NCBI RefSeq assembly: GCF_024297185.1
Contig: NZ_JANCTD010000002.1
Location: 496,001-560,000, forward strand
Reading direction: 5' to 3'
Origin: Lewinella sp. JB7
Lineage (GTDB): Bacteria; Bacteroidota; Bacteroidia; Chitinophagales; Saprospiraceae
Length of the DNA stretch: 64,000 nucleotides
Shown here one piece after another: positions 9,177 to 18,536 of the stretch. A program made the translations under genes and the position numbers. Each line of letters opens with the position of its first letter. Position 1 is the first letter of the stretch. Under the pieces are notes generated by a model that saw only the letters and a program-made list of their open reading frames with translations, searched no databases and was not told where the DNA came from.

Positions 9177-9921
9177 CCGCCGTGTTTTCGATGACCGACA
9201 AGCGGGGAAGTTTGCCCTCCCGAAACCGGCGTCCGACCGTAGCGATATCCCGGTCCTCGCCGTCGACACCGTAATTGACGTAATCCTGGACCAACACCCC
9301 GTCGATCCGGCGTTTGTTGACCGCTTCCCGGAACCGCAATCCCCCCTCGTTAACTTCGAAGGTGTAGGCCAGGAAATCGAGCTCCCCGGTTTCCCGGTTA
9401 AAGAAGTACCGGTACACATCGTCGAAGTCGGTCCCACCACCCTCGGCGTCGAAGGTGACTTCCACCTGGTCGTATACCGCGTCGCGGATGTGGAGGGTAT
9501 CGAGCAGACGGGTATTCACGGAAGGGTCCCGCAGCCCGTATGGGAGCATGAAGAAGTACCGGACCGAATTGACCGAACGGGCGTAGGCCGCGCTGTCCTT
9601 GGCCGACAGGACCGCGGCCGTATCGTTGATGGTCCGGCGTAACCCGTCGTTGTCGAGCTGGTCGTGGATCCGGTTCCCCGTACTATCTACAAACTGACGG
9701 GTGTACCGGAAGCTGCCCCCGTCGGTGGTGATTCGGTAGTCCCGCTCCCGAAAGGTAAAACTGACGTCCGTAGTGCCGAAGTCCTCCAACCCATGCGCCC
9801 GGACCGCCCGTTCGATCACCGCGTCGGCATCAGCTGCGGGAGTGGATTCGTCGGCGGGGCCGCAGGAGCCGGCTAATACGAAAAACAGCAGTGTAGTCAA
9901 TAAGTAACGGAAAATTCTCAT
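9160..9921 (-). CDS. DUF6503-like lipoprotein
   Basis: This is a 253-residue predicted lipoprotein: hydrophobic signal and lipobox LAGSC (Cys19), then a mature domain rich in beta-strand. Features such as FTFRERDYRITTDGG, FMLPYGLRDPSVNTRLL, VEVTFDAEGGGTDFDDVY and LRFREAVNKRRIDG match what I remember of the DUF6503 family of Bacteroidota, whose function is unknown. The fold may resemble LolA/LppX-type lipid-binding proteins, but that is inference. The start is ATG at 9919-9921, directly before the signal peptide. It is divergent from the next gene, with 43 bp between starts. Confidence 0.65.
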   Translation of the reverse strand: MRIFRYLLTTLLFFVLAGSCGPADESTPAADADAVIERAVRAHGLEDFGTTDVSFTFRERDYRITTDGGSFRYTRQFVDSTGNRIHDQLDNDGLRRTINDTAAVLSAKDSAAYARSVNSVRYFFMLPYGLRDPSVNTRLLDTLHIRDAVYDQVEVTFDAEGGGTDFDDVYRYFFNRETGELDFLAYTFEVNEGGLRFREAVNKRRIDGVLVQDYVNYGVDGEDRDIATVGRRFREGKLPRLSVIENTAVTFHQ

Positions 9922-9964
9922 GAAGTTTGTTTTACAATTACGGGTCGGAGGCGTTGACCAGGGC

Positions 9965-10417
9965 ATGAGATACATGCTCTATGGTTTGCTCTCAGGATTT
10001 TTGCTGGGCTCCTGCGCCCCCGCCCAACCGGAGTCCGGGGATGTATCCGCAAAGGAAAAGATTTTGCGGGAGGAAAAGTTATTTCACGAAGCCTACGAAA
10101 GCCTGGATGCCGCCGTGCTGGACCGCTTACTCACCGCAGAATACACGCTTTCCCACCGGGGGCGGGACGGTTACAAGACCCGCAGGCAATTTCTGGACGA
10201 ACTCGGACAGTTACGGACGATCTTCCCCGCCTTGCGCATCACTACCGATAGCATTCGGTACGAAGCCGTCGACGACGGTGGGCGCACGCGGGGATTGCGG
10301 ACCTTCACCTGGCGTCAGGATGGGACTTCCGGCACGTACCGGGAGCGGTATACAAATTACTGGCAGTGGGATGCGGGCCGTTGGCGACTTACGTCCACCG
10401 AATTGTCCACCGAATGA
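9965..10417 (+). CDS. NTF2-like/DUF4440-type lipoprotein
   Basis: This is a 150-residue predicted lipoprotein (signal with LLGSC, Cys17). The mature part has the pattern of a small NTF2/SnoaL-like cone. It starts with a helix EEKLFHEAYESLDAAVLDRL, followed by LLTAEYTLSHRGRDGYKTRR, and strands ending with RYTNYWQWDAGRWRLTSTEL. Such domains are often stress or scaffold proteins; no catalytic residues can be assigned. Its stop overlaps the ATG of the downstream acetyltransferase (ATGA), implying translational coupling. Confidence 0.6.
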   Translation: MRYMLYGLLSGFLLGSCAPAQPESGDVSAKEKILREEKLFHEAYESLDAAVLDRLLTAEYTLSHRGRDGYKTRRQFLDELGQLRTIFPALRITTDSIRYEAVDDGGRTRGLRTFTWRQDGTSGTYRERYTNYWQWDAGRWRLTSTELSTE

Positions 10418-10899
10418 GGATACGATTGCTACTCCCCGAACCGGAAGAACTGCGGACGTTGATCCGGGGGGCGGACGACTTTCGGGGGCGATCGCTTGTA
10501 CCCGGTGCCCTGCCGCCACGGGTTATTCTCGATCAGTACCGCTACTTTCCTACCGGGACCGCACGGGCGTACCGGTGGACGGTGCCCTACCTGATCGAAG
10601 CCATCCCCGATAACCTGATCGTGGGTACTATCGGAGGAAAGGGACTGCTCGATGGGGAGGATGAAGTGGAACTGGGCTACAACGTTGCCCCGGAATACCG
10701 CCGGCGGGGGATCATGACGGCCGCGATTGCCGCGGTGACCCGCCTGGCCCGTCGGGATGAGCTGAAGTTGATCGCTCACCTGGAACCCGACAATCGTCCC
10801 TCGCGGATCGTACTGGAGCGTAACGGCTTCGTGCACGAGTCTACCGTGAGTCTCCCGGCGAGTTTCGCGCTGGAACGCTGGCGGTGGTCACCGGATTAA
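10414..10899 (+). CDS. GNAT-family N-acetyltransferase
   Basis: This is a 161-residue acetyltransferase of the RimJ/RimL-like GNAT type. The acetyl-CoA binding motif A is visible as LGYNVAPEYRRRGIMTAAIA (near residues 86-105). The later segment AHLEPDNRPSRIVLERNGFV is typical of motif B. The ATG at 10414 overlaps the preceding TGA. The substrate is unknown. The 3' end overlaps the convergent T9SS gene by 12 bp. Confidence 0.8.
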   Translation: MRIRLLLPEPEELRTLIRGADDFRGRSLVPGALPPRVILDQYRYFPTGTARAYRWTVPYLIEAIPDNLIVGTIGGKGLLDGEDEVELGYNVAPEYRRRGIMTAAIAAVTRLARRDELKLIAHLEPDNRPSRIVLERNGFVHESTVSLPASFALERWRWSPD

Positions 10900-13233
10900 G
10901 ACCATGCTCCCCTTGAAGGCCTCGGGATTGCCTTCGGCGTTGGTAAACACCACGTCCCACAGGTAGCCGCCGGCCGGACTGTTGGAGCCGCGGTAGGTAC
11001 CGTCCCAGGCCTCCTCGAAGGTAGTCGTGGAGTAGATCATCTCACCCCAGCGATTCCAGATGCGCAGTTGGTAATCGCTCGCGCCCTCCCAGATACCGAC
11101 CGGTCGCCAGGAGTCGTTAAGGCCATCTCCGTTGGGGGTGAAGGCATTGGGGGCGGAAAAACTGTTCTTCAGGTAGAGTCGGATGTCCTTGGATAGCGTA
11201 TCGCGGCAGCCGCTCGGATGGGTAACGACCTGGGTGACCCGCAGCGTCGACGTATCGCGGAGGCGGTACAGAATATCGGGGCCGGGCGCGGAGAAGATCG
11301 CGTTGCCGGCGCGGTCGGCAATGTCGTAGCGCTGGGAGGTAGCTCCGGTACTGCGGTCCAGAATATTGACGTCCGGGAAGATATTGCTCGGCTGTTCGGG
11401 AGAAAAGACGAAGTCGGCCTGGGGAGAACCCCGCACGTCAACCAACTCCCGAAAGGTGGTGTCGACGAAGCACCCCCGGGGACTGGTAATGGCGAGATAA
11501 ACGTCGTAAGTCCCGACCTCCTGGTAGGTGTGTAGCGGGTCGCGTTCGTCTGAGGTCAGGCCGTCACCGAACCGCCATTCGAACTCGTAGGTGTCGTCGA
11601 TGGGAATGGATCGGTTGACGAAGCGGTTTTCGTAGGGGGCGCACCCGAATGCGTCCGGAGGGTCCAGAATGATCGTTCGCGGGGCGGGGAAGTAGTCTAC
11701 GGGTGCCGAGATTTCATCCTGGCAGCCGTTCTCGTCGGTGACCAGCAGACTGGCGGTAAAACTTCCCGGCGCCCGGTACTGGTGGCGGGGTTCGATCGAC
11801 CGGGCGGCCGGGGAATCGTCTCCGAAGTCCCATTCGTGGCTGGTGATGCGCTGACCGCCCACCGCCAGCGATTCGTTCGTGAACGCGATCGGTAGCGGAT
11901 CGCACACCACCGTCGTGGAAGAGAACTTAGCCTCCACGGCCGGGTAAACCCCGAGTAGAAAGCGTGCGGTGTCCTTGCAATTATCGGCGAAGGTGTTACG
12001 ATTGAGCAGCATCACCCCCTCGTACACGCCGATCTCCTGGATGTTGGTGGCAAAGTCCCGGCTCGTCGCGGTGATGAGTTGTCCCCCCGGTCCGATCATC
12101 TCCCAGTCGTAGCTGCTGATCGATTGTTGCAGCGTGCTTTCGTTAATGATCGTATTCGGTCCCGGACCGCACTGCCGGATAAAAAACCGGCCCTGTTCGT
12201 CGATTTCGGTTTCGAGCAGGTCGGCGTTGACCGTATTGCCGCAGCGGGCGACGTTCAGTTGGAACTCACGTTTCGTTTCGCTGATCATGACGGGGTTGGG
12301 TCCCCGGCTCCATTCCTCCACGCAGACGCCCAGCACGTGGGTGCCCGGGTAGATGGGTAGGCCGGACAGTTGCCCGGTAGCGGGATCGAGCTCGAGCGTG
12401 CTGCCCACGCCCAGCTGATCGTCAACCGAGTACCGGGGCCCGACCCAGGGTACGGCTTCGTAGGGATAGGGGCTTTCCTCCAGGGGCACGATGTCGTCGA
12501 AGTAGGTCGCGGTCACGAAGCCGGTATTGGGGCCACCGTCCGTGCCGCCCCCTAGGCGTGGGTCGCAGAAGCGGTACACGAGACTGTCACCATCCTGATC
12601 GGTGGCGCCGAGGTCGATCTGGAAGGGCTCGTCGATGCAGATGGCGATCGGGGGGTCGATGTTGAACTCCGGGCTGGAGCTGAGCCAGCGCTGAGCCTCC
12701 GGCGTAATGCGGATGAAGTAGGTCGCGCCGATTTGTCGGGGGTTCAGCAGGTTGCGGATACTCTCGTTCCGACAGCAGCGCTGGTAGACGAAGGTGTAGG
12801 TCTCCTCCGAGATGGGTAATTCCTGAATGAAGGTGTAGATACCGATCTCCTGACAAATGGGTTCCGTGATCACCAGGCAGGGATTGCCGAGATTGATGGG
12901 CACCGTCTCGAAGCGGTCCAGCGTGATGGCCCGTTGCCGGATGTAGTAGTTATCGCCGTTGTAAATACTGATGTGCCCGTCGGCGCTCGGAACCTCCCGC
13001 GTGGCCCGGGGGTCGTTGCCGTCGAACCAGGCTCCGGCACCAATGCAATCGCGGTACATGTTTATCGTGATGCGGTAGCGAAGGATGCCGGTGGAGGGGT
13101 CGTCGTTCTTGTATCCCAACAACTCGTACTGGAACTCTCCGCCAACGATGTGATCGGCGAATAAGCTCGTAGGCAATAGGGCCGCCAGGATAAGCACGGA
13201 CAGCCACCATCGGTGACAAGCGGAATGATTCAA
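10888..13233 (-). CDS. PKD-domain protein with T9SS type B (gliding-motility) C-terminal domain
   Basis: This is a 781-residue secreted protein. A signal peptide (to about residue 27, LFADHIVGGEFQYELLG) leads a conserved N-terminal region common in Bacteroidota surface proteins (YRITINMYRDC). Two PKD-like modules follow, with SHEWDFGDDSPAARS and YEFEWRFGDGLTSDER. The last 90 residues are a T9SS type B sorting domain: APNAFTPNGDGLNDSWRP, then YQLRIWNRWGEMIY and a terminal KGSMVLIR. The protein should cross the outer membrane by the type IX system and be surface-attached. The start is TTG at 13231-13233, with no ATG nearby. It is convergent with the GNAT gene (12-bp overlap). Confidence 0.88.
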   Translation of the reverse strand: MNHSACHRWWLSVLILAALLPTSLFADHIVGGEFQYELLGYKNDDPSTGILRYRITINMYRDCIGAGAWFDGNDPRATREVPSADGHISIYNGDNYYIRQRAITLDRFETVPINLGNPCLVITEPICQEIGIYTFIQELPISEETYTFVYQRCCRNESIRNLLNPRQIGATYFIRITPEAQRWLSSSPEFNIDPPIAICIDEPFQIDLGATDQDGDSLVYRFCDPRLGGGTDGGPNTGFVTATYFDDIVPLEESPYPYEAVPWVGPRYSVDDQLGVGSTLELDPATGQLSGLPIYPGTHVLGVCVEEWSRGPNPVMISETKREFQLNVARCGNTVNADLLETEIDEQGRFFIRQCGPGPNTIINESTLQQSISSYDWEMIGPGGQLITATSRDFATNIQEIGVYEGVMLLNRNTFADNCKDTARFLLGVYPAVEAKFSSTTVVCDPLPIAFTNESLAVGGQRITSHEWDFGDDSPAARSIEPRHQYRAPGSFTASLLVTDENGCQDEISAPVDYFPAPRTIILDPPDAFGCAPYENRFVNRSIPIDDTYEFEWRFGDGLTSDERDPLHTYQEVGTYDVYLAITSPRGCFVDTTFRELVDVRGSPQADFVFSPEQPSNIFPDVNILDRSTGATSQRYDIADRAGNAIFSAPGPDILYRLRDTSTLRVTQVVTHPSGCRDTLSKDIRLYLKNSFSAPNAFTPNGDGLNDSWRPVGIWEGASDYQLRIWNRWGEMIYSTTTFEEAWDGTYRGSNSPAGGYLWDVVFTNAEGNPEAFKGSMVLIR

Positions 13234-13460
13234 GGACTAAATTTTAGAATGCGAACAATCTACGGGACAAAATACAGTTTCCTTAGCTGTACGGATGTCC
13301 GGACGATTGCTTCCCGTGTCGCTTGGCCGCCCGTAGCTAATTAAGTATCCGTTCTTACGGATTACCGACCGTTTTCGTCCCCGCAAAGGACCTGCATTTC
13401 ACTCACCTACACACCCCGTTCTTTCCCGTCTTTTGGCGGGAAGGGCAGTAGATCGTATAA

Positions 13461-14057
13461 ATGATTAGTACCGATACAAATTCTAACATGCTTCACCGTC
13501 TGCCACATAGGGGCGTTGGTGCGCTTTCAACCATAAAGGGCGGGGGCCTGGTGCTGCTTCCCACCGCGAATCTCTGGCAGGTCGTTACGGATGCCCGGCA
13601 ACTGAAGTCGGTCAACCGCCTGGTCGGCGTGTGTCCACCCAGCCGACTCAACTGCCCGGAACTGATCTTCGCCGACCGCGAGATGCTGCTGAGCTGGTTT
13701 CCCCGGCTCCACCCGAAGATCGACACCCTACTTAGTTTCCACGGTCGGGTGCTCACTGTCAAGGTTCCGGCTACGGTATCCGTTCCCGAGATCATGGTGG
13801 ACCGGCGTGAAGAAGTGGCCGTGCGGCTTGCGCTCGACAGTTTTTGCTACCGCCTCACCGAAGACCTGGAAGCCCCCCTCGCGGCCTGCCTGGCGATGAA
13901 CGACGTGCAGGCGGGCCTGCCCACCCGCTTCGGCAAGATTCGCTCCGACGTACTGCGGCAGGCCGATTTCACGGTGCAGCGGCGACAGCGCGATCAGCTC
14001 GACACCCGGGCGGCCGTGGCCATCCGACTGCAGGACGACGAGATCGAGTTTTTGTAG
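13461..14057 (+). CDS. Divergent Sua5/YciO/YrdC-fold protein
   Basis: The 198-residue product resembles threonylcarbamoyl-AMP synthase (Sua5/YrdC) in layout but lacks its key residues. GGGLVLLPTANLWQVVTDAR occupies the place of the GG..AYPTDTVYGLG motif. VAVRLALDSFCYRL stands where VGVRxP is found, and LAACLAMNDVQAGLPT where the SAN motif should be. The K-R-SKP substrate loop is not seen (VGVCPPSRLNCPEL instead). I infer a paralogue that no longer makes threonylcarbamoyl-AMP, or one with another role. The start is ATG at 13461. A short hairpin lies upstream at 13423-13442. prfA follows after 42 bp. Confidence 0.5.
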   Translation: MISTDTNSNMLHRLPHRGVGALSTIKGGGLVLLPTANLWQVVTDARQLKSVNRLVGVCPPSRLNCPELIFADREMLLSWFPRLHPKIDTLLSFHGRVLTVKVPATVSVPEIMVDRREEVAVRLALDSFCYRLTEDLEAPLAACLAMNDVQAGLPTRFGKIRSDVLRQADFTVQRRQRDQLDTRAAVAIRLQDDEIEFL

Positions 14058-14099
14058 CGATCCGCCGTATCTTGGCCCGCCCCAGCCAAGTGCGCCCCT

Positions 14100-15164
14100 A
14101 TGATCGACCAGCTCGAAGCCATTTATCACCGCTTTAAAAACCTCGAGGAACAACTTTCCGACCCCGAGATCATCACCGATCCCGAGCGCTTTACCCGCGT
14201 CAACAAGGAATACGGAAAGCTGCGGCCGGTAGCCGATACCTACCTCCGCTACAAGGACCTGACGGACAATCTCGCCTCGGCCGAGTCCATGCGCAAGGAC
14301 CCCGATCCCGAAATGCGGGAAATGGCGCAGCTGGAATACGAAGATCTTCGGGAGCAGAAAGAATCGCTCGACGAGCAGGTAAAGATCATGCTCATTCCCA
14401 AGGATCCCGAAGACGAACGGGACATCATCATGGAGATCCGGGGCGGTACGGGCGGAGACGAGGCAGCCATTTTCGCCGGCGACCTCTTCGATATGTACAA
14501 GCGCTACACGGAAACCCAGGGGTGGAAGATCGAGGTCATCGACGAGAACGAAGGCACCGCCGGTGGCTACTCCAAGATCGTGTTTGAGGTGCACGGCGAC
14601 GACGTGTACAGCAGCCTGAAGTTCGAATCCGGCGTCCACCGCGTTCAGCGCGTACCCAAGACCGAAAGCCAGGGCCGCGTGCACACCTCCGCCGCAACGG
14701 TAGCCGTGCTGGCAAAAGTGGAGGAGGAAGACGTCAACATCAATAAGGCCGACCTGAAGATCGACACCTTCCGGGCTTCGGGTGCCGGCGGGCAGCACGT
14801 AAACAAGACGGAATCCGCCATCCGCATCACCCACCTGCCTACGGGCATCGTTTCGGAAAGCCAGGACGGACGCAGTCAACACAAGAACAAGGAGATCGCC
14901 ATGGCGCAGTTGTACCGCCGCATTAAGGATGCCCAGGACTCCGCGGCCGCTTCGGAACTCGCCAGCGCGCGTAAGTCGCTGGTGGGCAGCGGCGACCGGA
15001 GTGAAAAGATCCGCACGTATAATTATCCCCAGAACCGCGTAACCGATCACCGCATCAACCTGACGCTGCACAGCCTCGACAAGATCGTGGCCGGCCACCT
15101 CGAACCCATCATCGAGGGGCTTCAGGTAGCCGAGAACGCGGAGAAAATGAAAGAAGGCATATGA
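14100..15164 (+). CDS. prfA: Peptide chain release factor 1
   Basis: RF1 terminates translation at UAA and UAG. The 354-residue protein carries the GGQ hydrolysis motif at residues 230-232 ([14 protein letters not shown]). The codon-recognition tripeptide region at 186-188 reads PKT ([18 protein letters not shown]), matching the PxT of RF1 rather than the SPF of RF2. An N-terminal helical domain precedes it. The stop codon overlaps the ATG of the next gene by 4 nt, so the phosphatase-like lipoprotein is probably translationally coupled. Confidence 0.95.
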   Translation: MIDQLEAIYHRFKNLEEQLSDPEIITDPERFTRVNKEYGKLRPVADTYLRYKDLTDNLASAESMRKDPDPEMREMAQLEYEDLREQKESLDEQVKIMLIPKDPEDERDIIMEIRGGTGGDEAAIFAGDLFDMYKRYTETQGWKIEVIDENEGTAGGYSKIVFEVHGDDVYSSLKFESGVHRVQRVPKTESQGRVHTSAATVAVLAKVEEEDVNINKADLKIDTFRASGAGGQHVNKTESAIRITHLPTGIVSESQDGRSQHKNKEIAMAQLYRRIKDAQDSAAASELASARKSLVGSGDRSEKIRTYNYPQNRVTDHRINLTLHSLDKIVAGHLEPIIEGLQVAENAEKMKEGI

Positions 15165-15682
15165 ACCCCTTCCTCCCCTTCCTGCTCACCCTCCTGCTGA
15201 CCCTCTCCTGCGACCCCGTCGCCCGGGAGGCCCGCAAAGCCGCCGCCGAAAGTGAGGTTACCACCTTTATTCTCGTGCGCCACGCCGAAAAAGACTTCGG
15301 CGACGATCCCGTCCTTACGGCGGAAGGGACCGCCCGCGCCGAGCGTTTACGGGATATGTTGAAGGAAACCACCGTGCACGAGGTATACACGACGGATACG
15401 CGGCGTACCCGCCTGACCGCTCAGCCGACCGCCGAAGCCCACCAGCTCGAAGCCAAGGTCTACCGGATCGACTCCCTCGAGGGGCTCGCCTCCCGCCTAC
15501 GCAACGTGCACGCCGGTCAGACGGTACTCATCGTGGGCCACAGCAACACGACGCCCGAACTGGCCAACTACCTGGCGGGATCCCGGGAACTCGACCGCTT
15601 CAGCGAACTCGACTACGGTAATCTGTTGGTGGTTACCGTGCCCCCCACCGGCAACCCCCGGGTGCTGAAACTCCGCTACTAA
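15161..15682 (+). CDS. SixA-like histidine phosphatase lipoprotein
   Basis: This is a 173-residue histidine-phosphatase-superfamily protein. A short signal ends in the lipobox LTLSC (Cys17). The catalytic RHG-type motif is LVRHAEK (residues about 39-45) and the second catalytic His is in [10 protein letters not shown]. An intermediate [16 protein letters not shown] segment fits the family. Length and motif spacing fit the SixA/phosphoglycerate-mutase-like short form. Being a lipoprotein, it should act in the periplasm, so a phospho-relay role is unlikely; the substrate is unknown. The ATG overlaps the prfA stop (ATGA), and DUF819 follows after 3 bp. Confidence 0.8.
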   Translation: MNPFLPFLLTLLLTLSCDPVAREARKAAAESEVTTFILVRHAEKDFGDDPVLTAEGTARAERLRDMLKETTVHEVYTTDTRRTRLTAQPTAEAHQLEAKVYRIDSLEGLASRLRNVHAGQTVLIVGHSNTTPELANYLAGSRELDRFSELDYGNLLVVTVPPTGNPRVLKLRY

Positions 15683-15685
15683 ATT

Positions 15686-16819
15686 TTGGTTCCCGGCGAC
15701 TGGCTGAGCCTTATTCTGGCCGTAGGCTTCCCGGTGCTGGCCGTACACGCCGCGGACCGGGGATGGCTACCCGCCTGGTGCAGTAGTATCGTAGCCTGCT
15801 ACGGCATCGGAATCATCGTCAGTAACCTTCGCCTCTGGCCGGTCGATTCATCGCTGATGGAGACCGTGGCCGGTGGCGGGATGCTGGTGGGGCTTCCCCT
15901 GCTGCTTTTTTCGGTGCGCATCGCCGAAAGCCTACGCCACGCGCGCCGGATGCTGTTGTCCTTCGCACTCTGCTGCGTTTCCGGCCTGTTCTTCACCTCC
16001 GTAGCCTGCCTGCTCTTCAGCGACGCCCTGGCGGACAGCTGGAAAGTGGCCGGCATGCTTACCGGACTCTACACTGGCGGCACCCCAAACGTGCAGGCCA
16101 TCGGACTGGCTTTACGCGCGCCCGCGGAGTATCTCGTCCTCATCCAGGCGGCCGACGTGTTGCTGGGGGGAGCCTACCTACTTGGTCTCGTTACGGTACT
16201 GCCCGCCCTCTACGGTCGCTTCTACCCTATCCTTCCGGCAAATGTCAGCGGCGGGGACGCGGGTGCCGCGGAGCACCGACGGAGCAACGGTTTTTGGCAC
16301 ACCACCCGACAACTATTCGCGGGACTGACGGTACTCGGAGCGGGTCTGCTGCTGTGCCGGCTCATCAGCGGAGTTTGGCTTGATCCCACCATCATCATTC
16401 TTGCGATCACTACGTTGAGCCTGGTTGTTGCGGCCAGTCCCGCCCGCCGCTTCATCGGAAACAGCTACCCCCTAGGTGAATATTTCGTCCTCATCTTTTG
16501 CGTGGCGCTGGGACTGATGGCCGATTTTCGGGCTCTGGCCGCCCACGGGCGGGAGTTGTTGTACTTCTCGGCGATTGCCCTAGTGGGTACGACCGTACTC
16601 CACCTCATCCTGTGCCGCCTGTTCCGGCTGGATCGCGACACCGTCATTCTGAGCTACGTGGCCGCGCTGTACGGACCGGTATTCGTGGTGCAGGTAGCCG
16701 CCGCCCTGCGGAACCGGGAGTTACTGGCGGCGGGGATTGGTGTTTCCCTAGTTGGATTCGGAATCGGCAACTATCTCGGGATCGGCGTTGCTTACCTTCT
16801 CTTTTACCTTACTGCTTAG
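15686..16819 (+). CDS. DUF819-family integral membrane protein
   Basis: This 377-residue polytopic membrane protein has about ten predicted helices. The segment AGMLTGLYTGGTPNVQAIGL, and a second half repeating the helix pattern (EYFVLIFCVALGLMADFRAL, VAALYGPVFVVQVAAAL), are characteristic of the DUF819 (YjcL-like) permease family, whose substrate is not known. The start is TTG at 15686, just 3 bp after the phosphatase stop; an alternative start would shorten helix 1. The 3' end overlaps the convergent AI-2E-type gene by 72 bp, unusually long for this window. Confidence 0.75.
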   Translation: MVPGDWLSLILAVGFPVLAVHAADRGWLPAWCSSIVACYGIGIIVSNLRLWPVDSSLMETVAGGGMLVGLPLLLFSVRIAESLRHARRMLLSFALCCVSGLFFTSVACLLFSDALADSWKVAGMLTGLYTGGTPNVQAIGLALRAPAEYLVLIQAADVLLGGAYLLGLVTVLPALYGRFYPILPANVSGGDAGAAEHRRSNGFWHTTRQLFAGLTVLGAGLLLCRLISGVWLDPTIIILAITTLSLVVAASPARRFIGNSYPLGEYFVLIFCVALGLMADFRALAAHGRELLYFSAIALVGTTVLHLILCRLFRLDRDTVILSYVAALYGPVFVVQVAAALRNRELLAAGIGVSLVGFGIGNYLGIGVAYLLFYLTA

Positions 16820-17989
16820 CCGCTTGCGGGGAGTAAGGGACAGAGTGGAACGACCGCTGAAGATGTTGGAGATACGGTACCGCGTATCGTTAAAGATGGT
16901 CAAAAACTTACCGGACTCGTCGTAGAGGTCGTCGCTCATCAACAGCGCCACCGGCCGGAGAGGCTCAATGTGGGTGAAGAGAATACGGATCATCGCCAGA
17001 AGGGGTATGGCCAGGATGATCCCCGCGATTCCCCAGAAAAAACTGCCCAGGATGACGGCGATGATGGCCGCCAACGCATTGATCTTCACGCTTCCCCCGA
17101 GCACCTTCGGAGTGATCAGGTTACCCTCCACGAACTGTACGGTCACGTAGAGTACCACGACCAGGAGCGGCGCCAGCAGACTTTCCGTTGTAGCGATGGC
17201 AAACAAAAACGGAAGCAGTCCACCGATGACGGTACCGATGTACGGAATGATGCCCAGTACGGCAGCCAAAAAGCCCCATACCAGGTAGTAGTCGATCCCG
17301 ATGGCAAACAGGCCGATGCTGTTCAGAATACCCAGAATCAACATTACCAACCCCATGCCGCCGAGGTAATTTTTCGCGACCTGCTGGACTTCGTTAAGGG
17401 TTTGCAGACCCTCCTTCTGAATATCGTTGCTGAGCTGTCCGAGCACGAAGTGTTTCATGGCCGTGCGGTACAGCAGAAAGAAGAAGGTATAGATCATGAC
17501 CAGGGAAAAGTTGGCCAGAAGCACGCCACTGGTAGATAGTCCGGTAGAGACGATGCCCAACGGCTCACTGGATACGCTGGTAATGGCCTCGTCGATGTAG
17601 GTTTCCACCTCCTCTCCCGTCAGACCGAACCGTCCGCCGCCGTATTCCGCCCACTCATATAGGGTTTCCTGCAGACCGGCGTAGATGTCATCCGCTTCGG
17701 TGAGAATGGCCTGCACCTGGTTGAAGAAGAAGAAAATTACGCCGATCACGATCACGCTCGCCGTAAATAGGGTCAGAATTACGGAAAGGATACGGCTCGA
17801 AAAGAGATCCTCGAACCGGCGACAAACGGGTTGAAGCATCAGGGCGAAGAAAATGCCGTAGGTGATCGGAATAAAAAATGATCTGCCCGCGTACAGTGCG
17901 TAAAGCACTATAGTCAGGCAGATCAAGAAATGAGCCAGTCGCTGAAAACTGATGCTGGAGGTTTCCCTGCGGCTGGGTGGTTTTTTCAT
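16748..17989 (-). CDS. AI-2E family transporter (PerM-like permease)
   Basis: This is a 413-residue membrane protein with the AI-2E exporter/PerM architecture: N-terminal helix pair (FLICLTIVLYALYAGRSFFI), a soluble region with TGEEVETYIDEAITSV, and C-terminal helices with the family block WGFLAAVLGIIPYIGTVIGG (near residue 245). PLLVVVLYVTVQFVEGNLIT follows. Family members export small molecules or act as Na+/H+ antiporters; the cargo here is not known. The start is ATG at 17987-17989, 1 bp after the stop of the upstream small membrane protein gene. The hydrophilic C-terminal tail is what overlaps the DUF819 gene. Confidence 0.85.
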   Translation of the reverse strand: MKKPPSRRETSSISFQRLAHFLICLTIVLYALYAGRSFFIPITYGIFFALMLQPVCRRFEDLFSSRILSVILTLFTASVIVIGVIFFFFNQVQAILTEADDIYAGLQETLYEWAEYGGGRFGLTGEEVETYIDEAITSVSSEPLGIVSTGLSTSGVLLANFSLVMIYTFFFLLYRTAMKHFVLGQLSNDIQKEGLQTLNEVQQVAKNYLGGMGLVMLILGILNSIGLFAIGIDYYLVWGFLAAVLGIIPYIGTVIGGLLPFLFAIATTESLLAPLLVVVLYVTVQFVEGNLITPKVLGGSVKINALAAIIAVILGSFFWGIAGIILAIPLLAMIRILFTHIEPLRPVALLMSDDLYDESGKFLTIFNDTRYRISNIFSGRSTLSLTPRKRLSSKVKEKVSNADPEIVADSESN

Positions 17990-17990
17990 A

Positions 17991-18500
17991 TTAATCCTCG
18001 GGTGATCCTCCCCGCTTGTAGTACTGCATGAAGGCAAAGCCGATGATCATCACGAAGACCAGCGTTTCCATGGCGACGAAGAAGCTATTCATCATCGCAT
18101 CGGCGAAGGTTTCGTTATCATTCAGGAATTGCTCGAATCCCAGGTCAGGACTGAAGGCCGAAAGGGTTATGTTCAGAATGGCGATCGTAGCCGTGGCCCA
18201 CATACCGATACGGAAGAGTAAGCCGATCTCCGCTTTAAATACTCCATTGCTATTGTAGATTGCCTCGGCGTACTGCTTGGTGGAGTACCAGATCACGGGG
18301 ATGATCAGCAGGTGCTTAGCGAAACGGACACTCATCGGTAAGTCGAGGTATACCAAGTTGACGACCAGCAGGTATACCGATACTGCCAGTCCGAGAATGA
18401 TCCCGTACTTACGCCCCTCGCGATCTACGTTGAAATTGAACGCGGGAGGCGCATCGAGATGGGGAGGATTTTCGTGGGTCGTGGAACTCGTCTGAGCCAT
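17991..18500 (-). CDS. Four-helix membrane protein (tentatively DUF4199-like)
   Basis: A 169-residue protein has a hydrophilic N-terminus of about 30 residues and four predicted membrane helices: YGIILGLAVSVYLLVVNLVY, AKHLLIIPVIWYST, WATATIAILNITLSAF and METLVFVMIIGFAFMQYY. The topology resembles DUF4199 proteins of Bacteroidota, but sequence identity is too low by eye to be sure. It is read just ahead of the AI-2E transporter with a 1-bp gap, so the two are almost certainly cotranscribed and may form a membrane unit. Confidence 0.55.
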   Translation of the reverse strand: MAQTSSTTHENPPHLDAPPAFNFNVDREGRKYGIILGLAVSVYLLVVNLVYLDLPMSVRFAKHLLIIPVIWYSTKQYAEAIYNSNGVFKAEIGLLFRIGMWATATIAILNITLSAFSPDLGFEQFLNDNETFADAMMNSFFVAMETLVFVMIIGFAFMQYYKRGGSPED

Positions 18501-18536
18501 ATATGGGGTAAGTTGATTAATGTTAAATTAAGAGTT

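Noticed and set aside
13728-15098. Long 456-codon frame antisense to prfA
   Set aside because: It is a GC-driven shadow frame; the plus strand holds the clearly conserved RF1 and Sua5-like genes.
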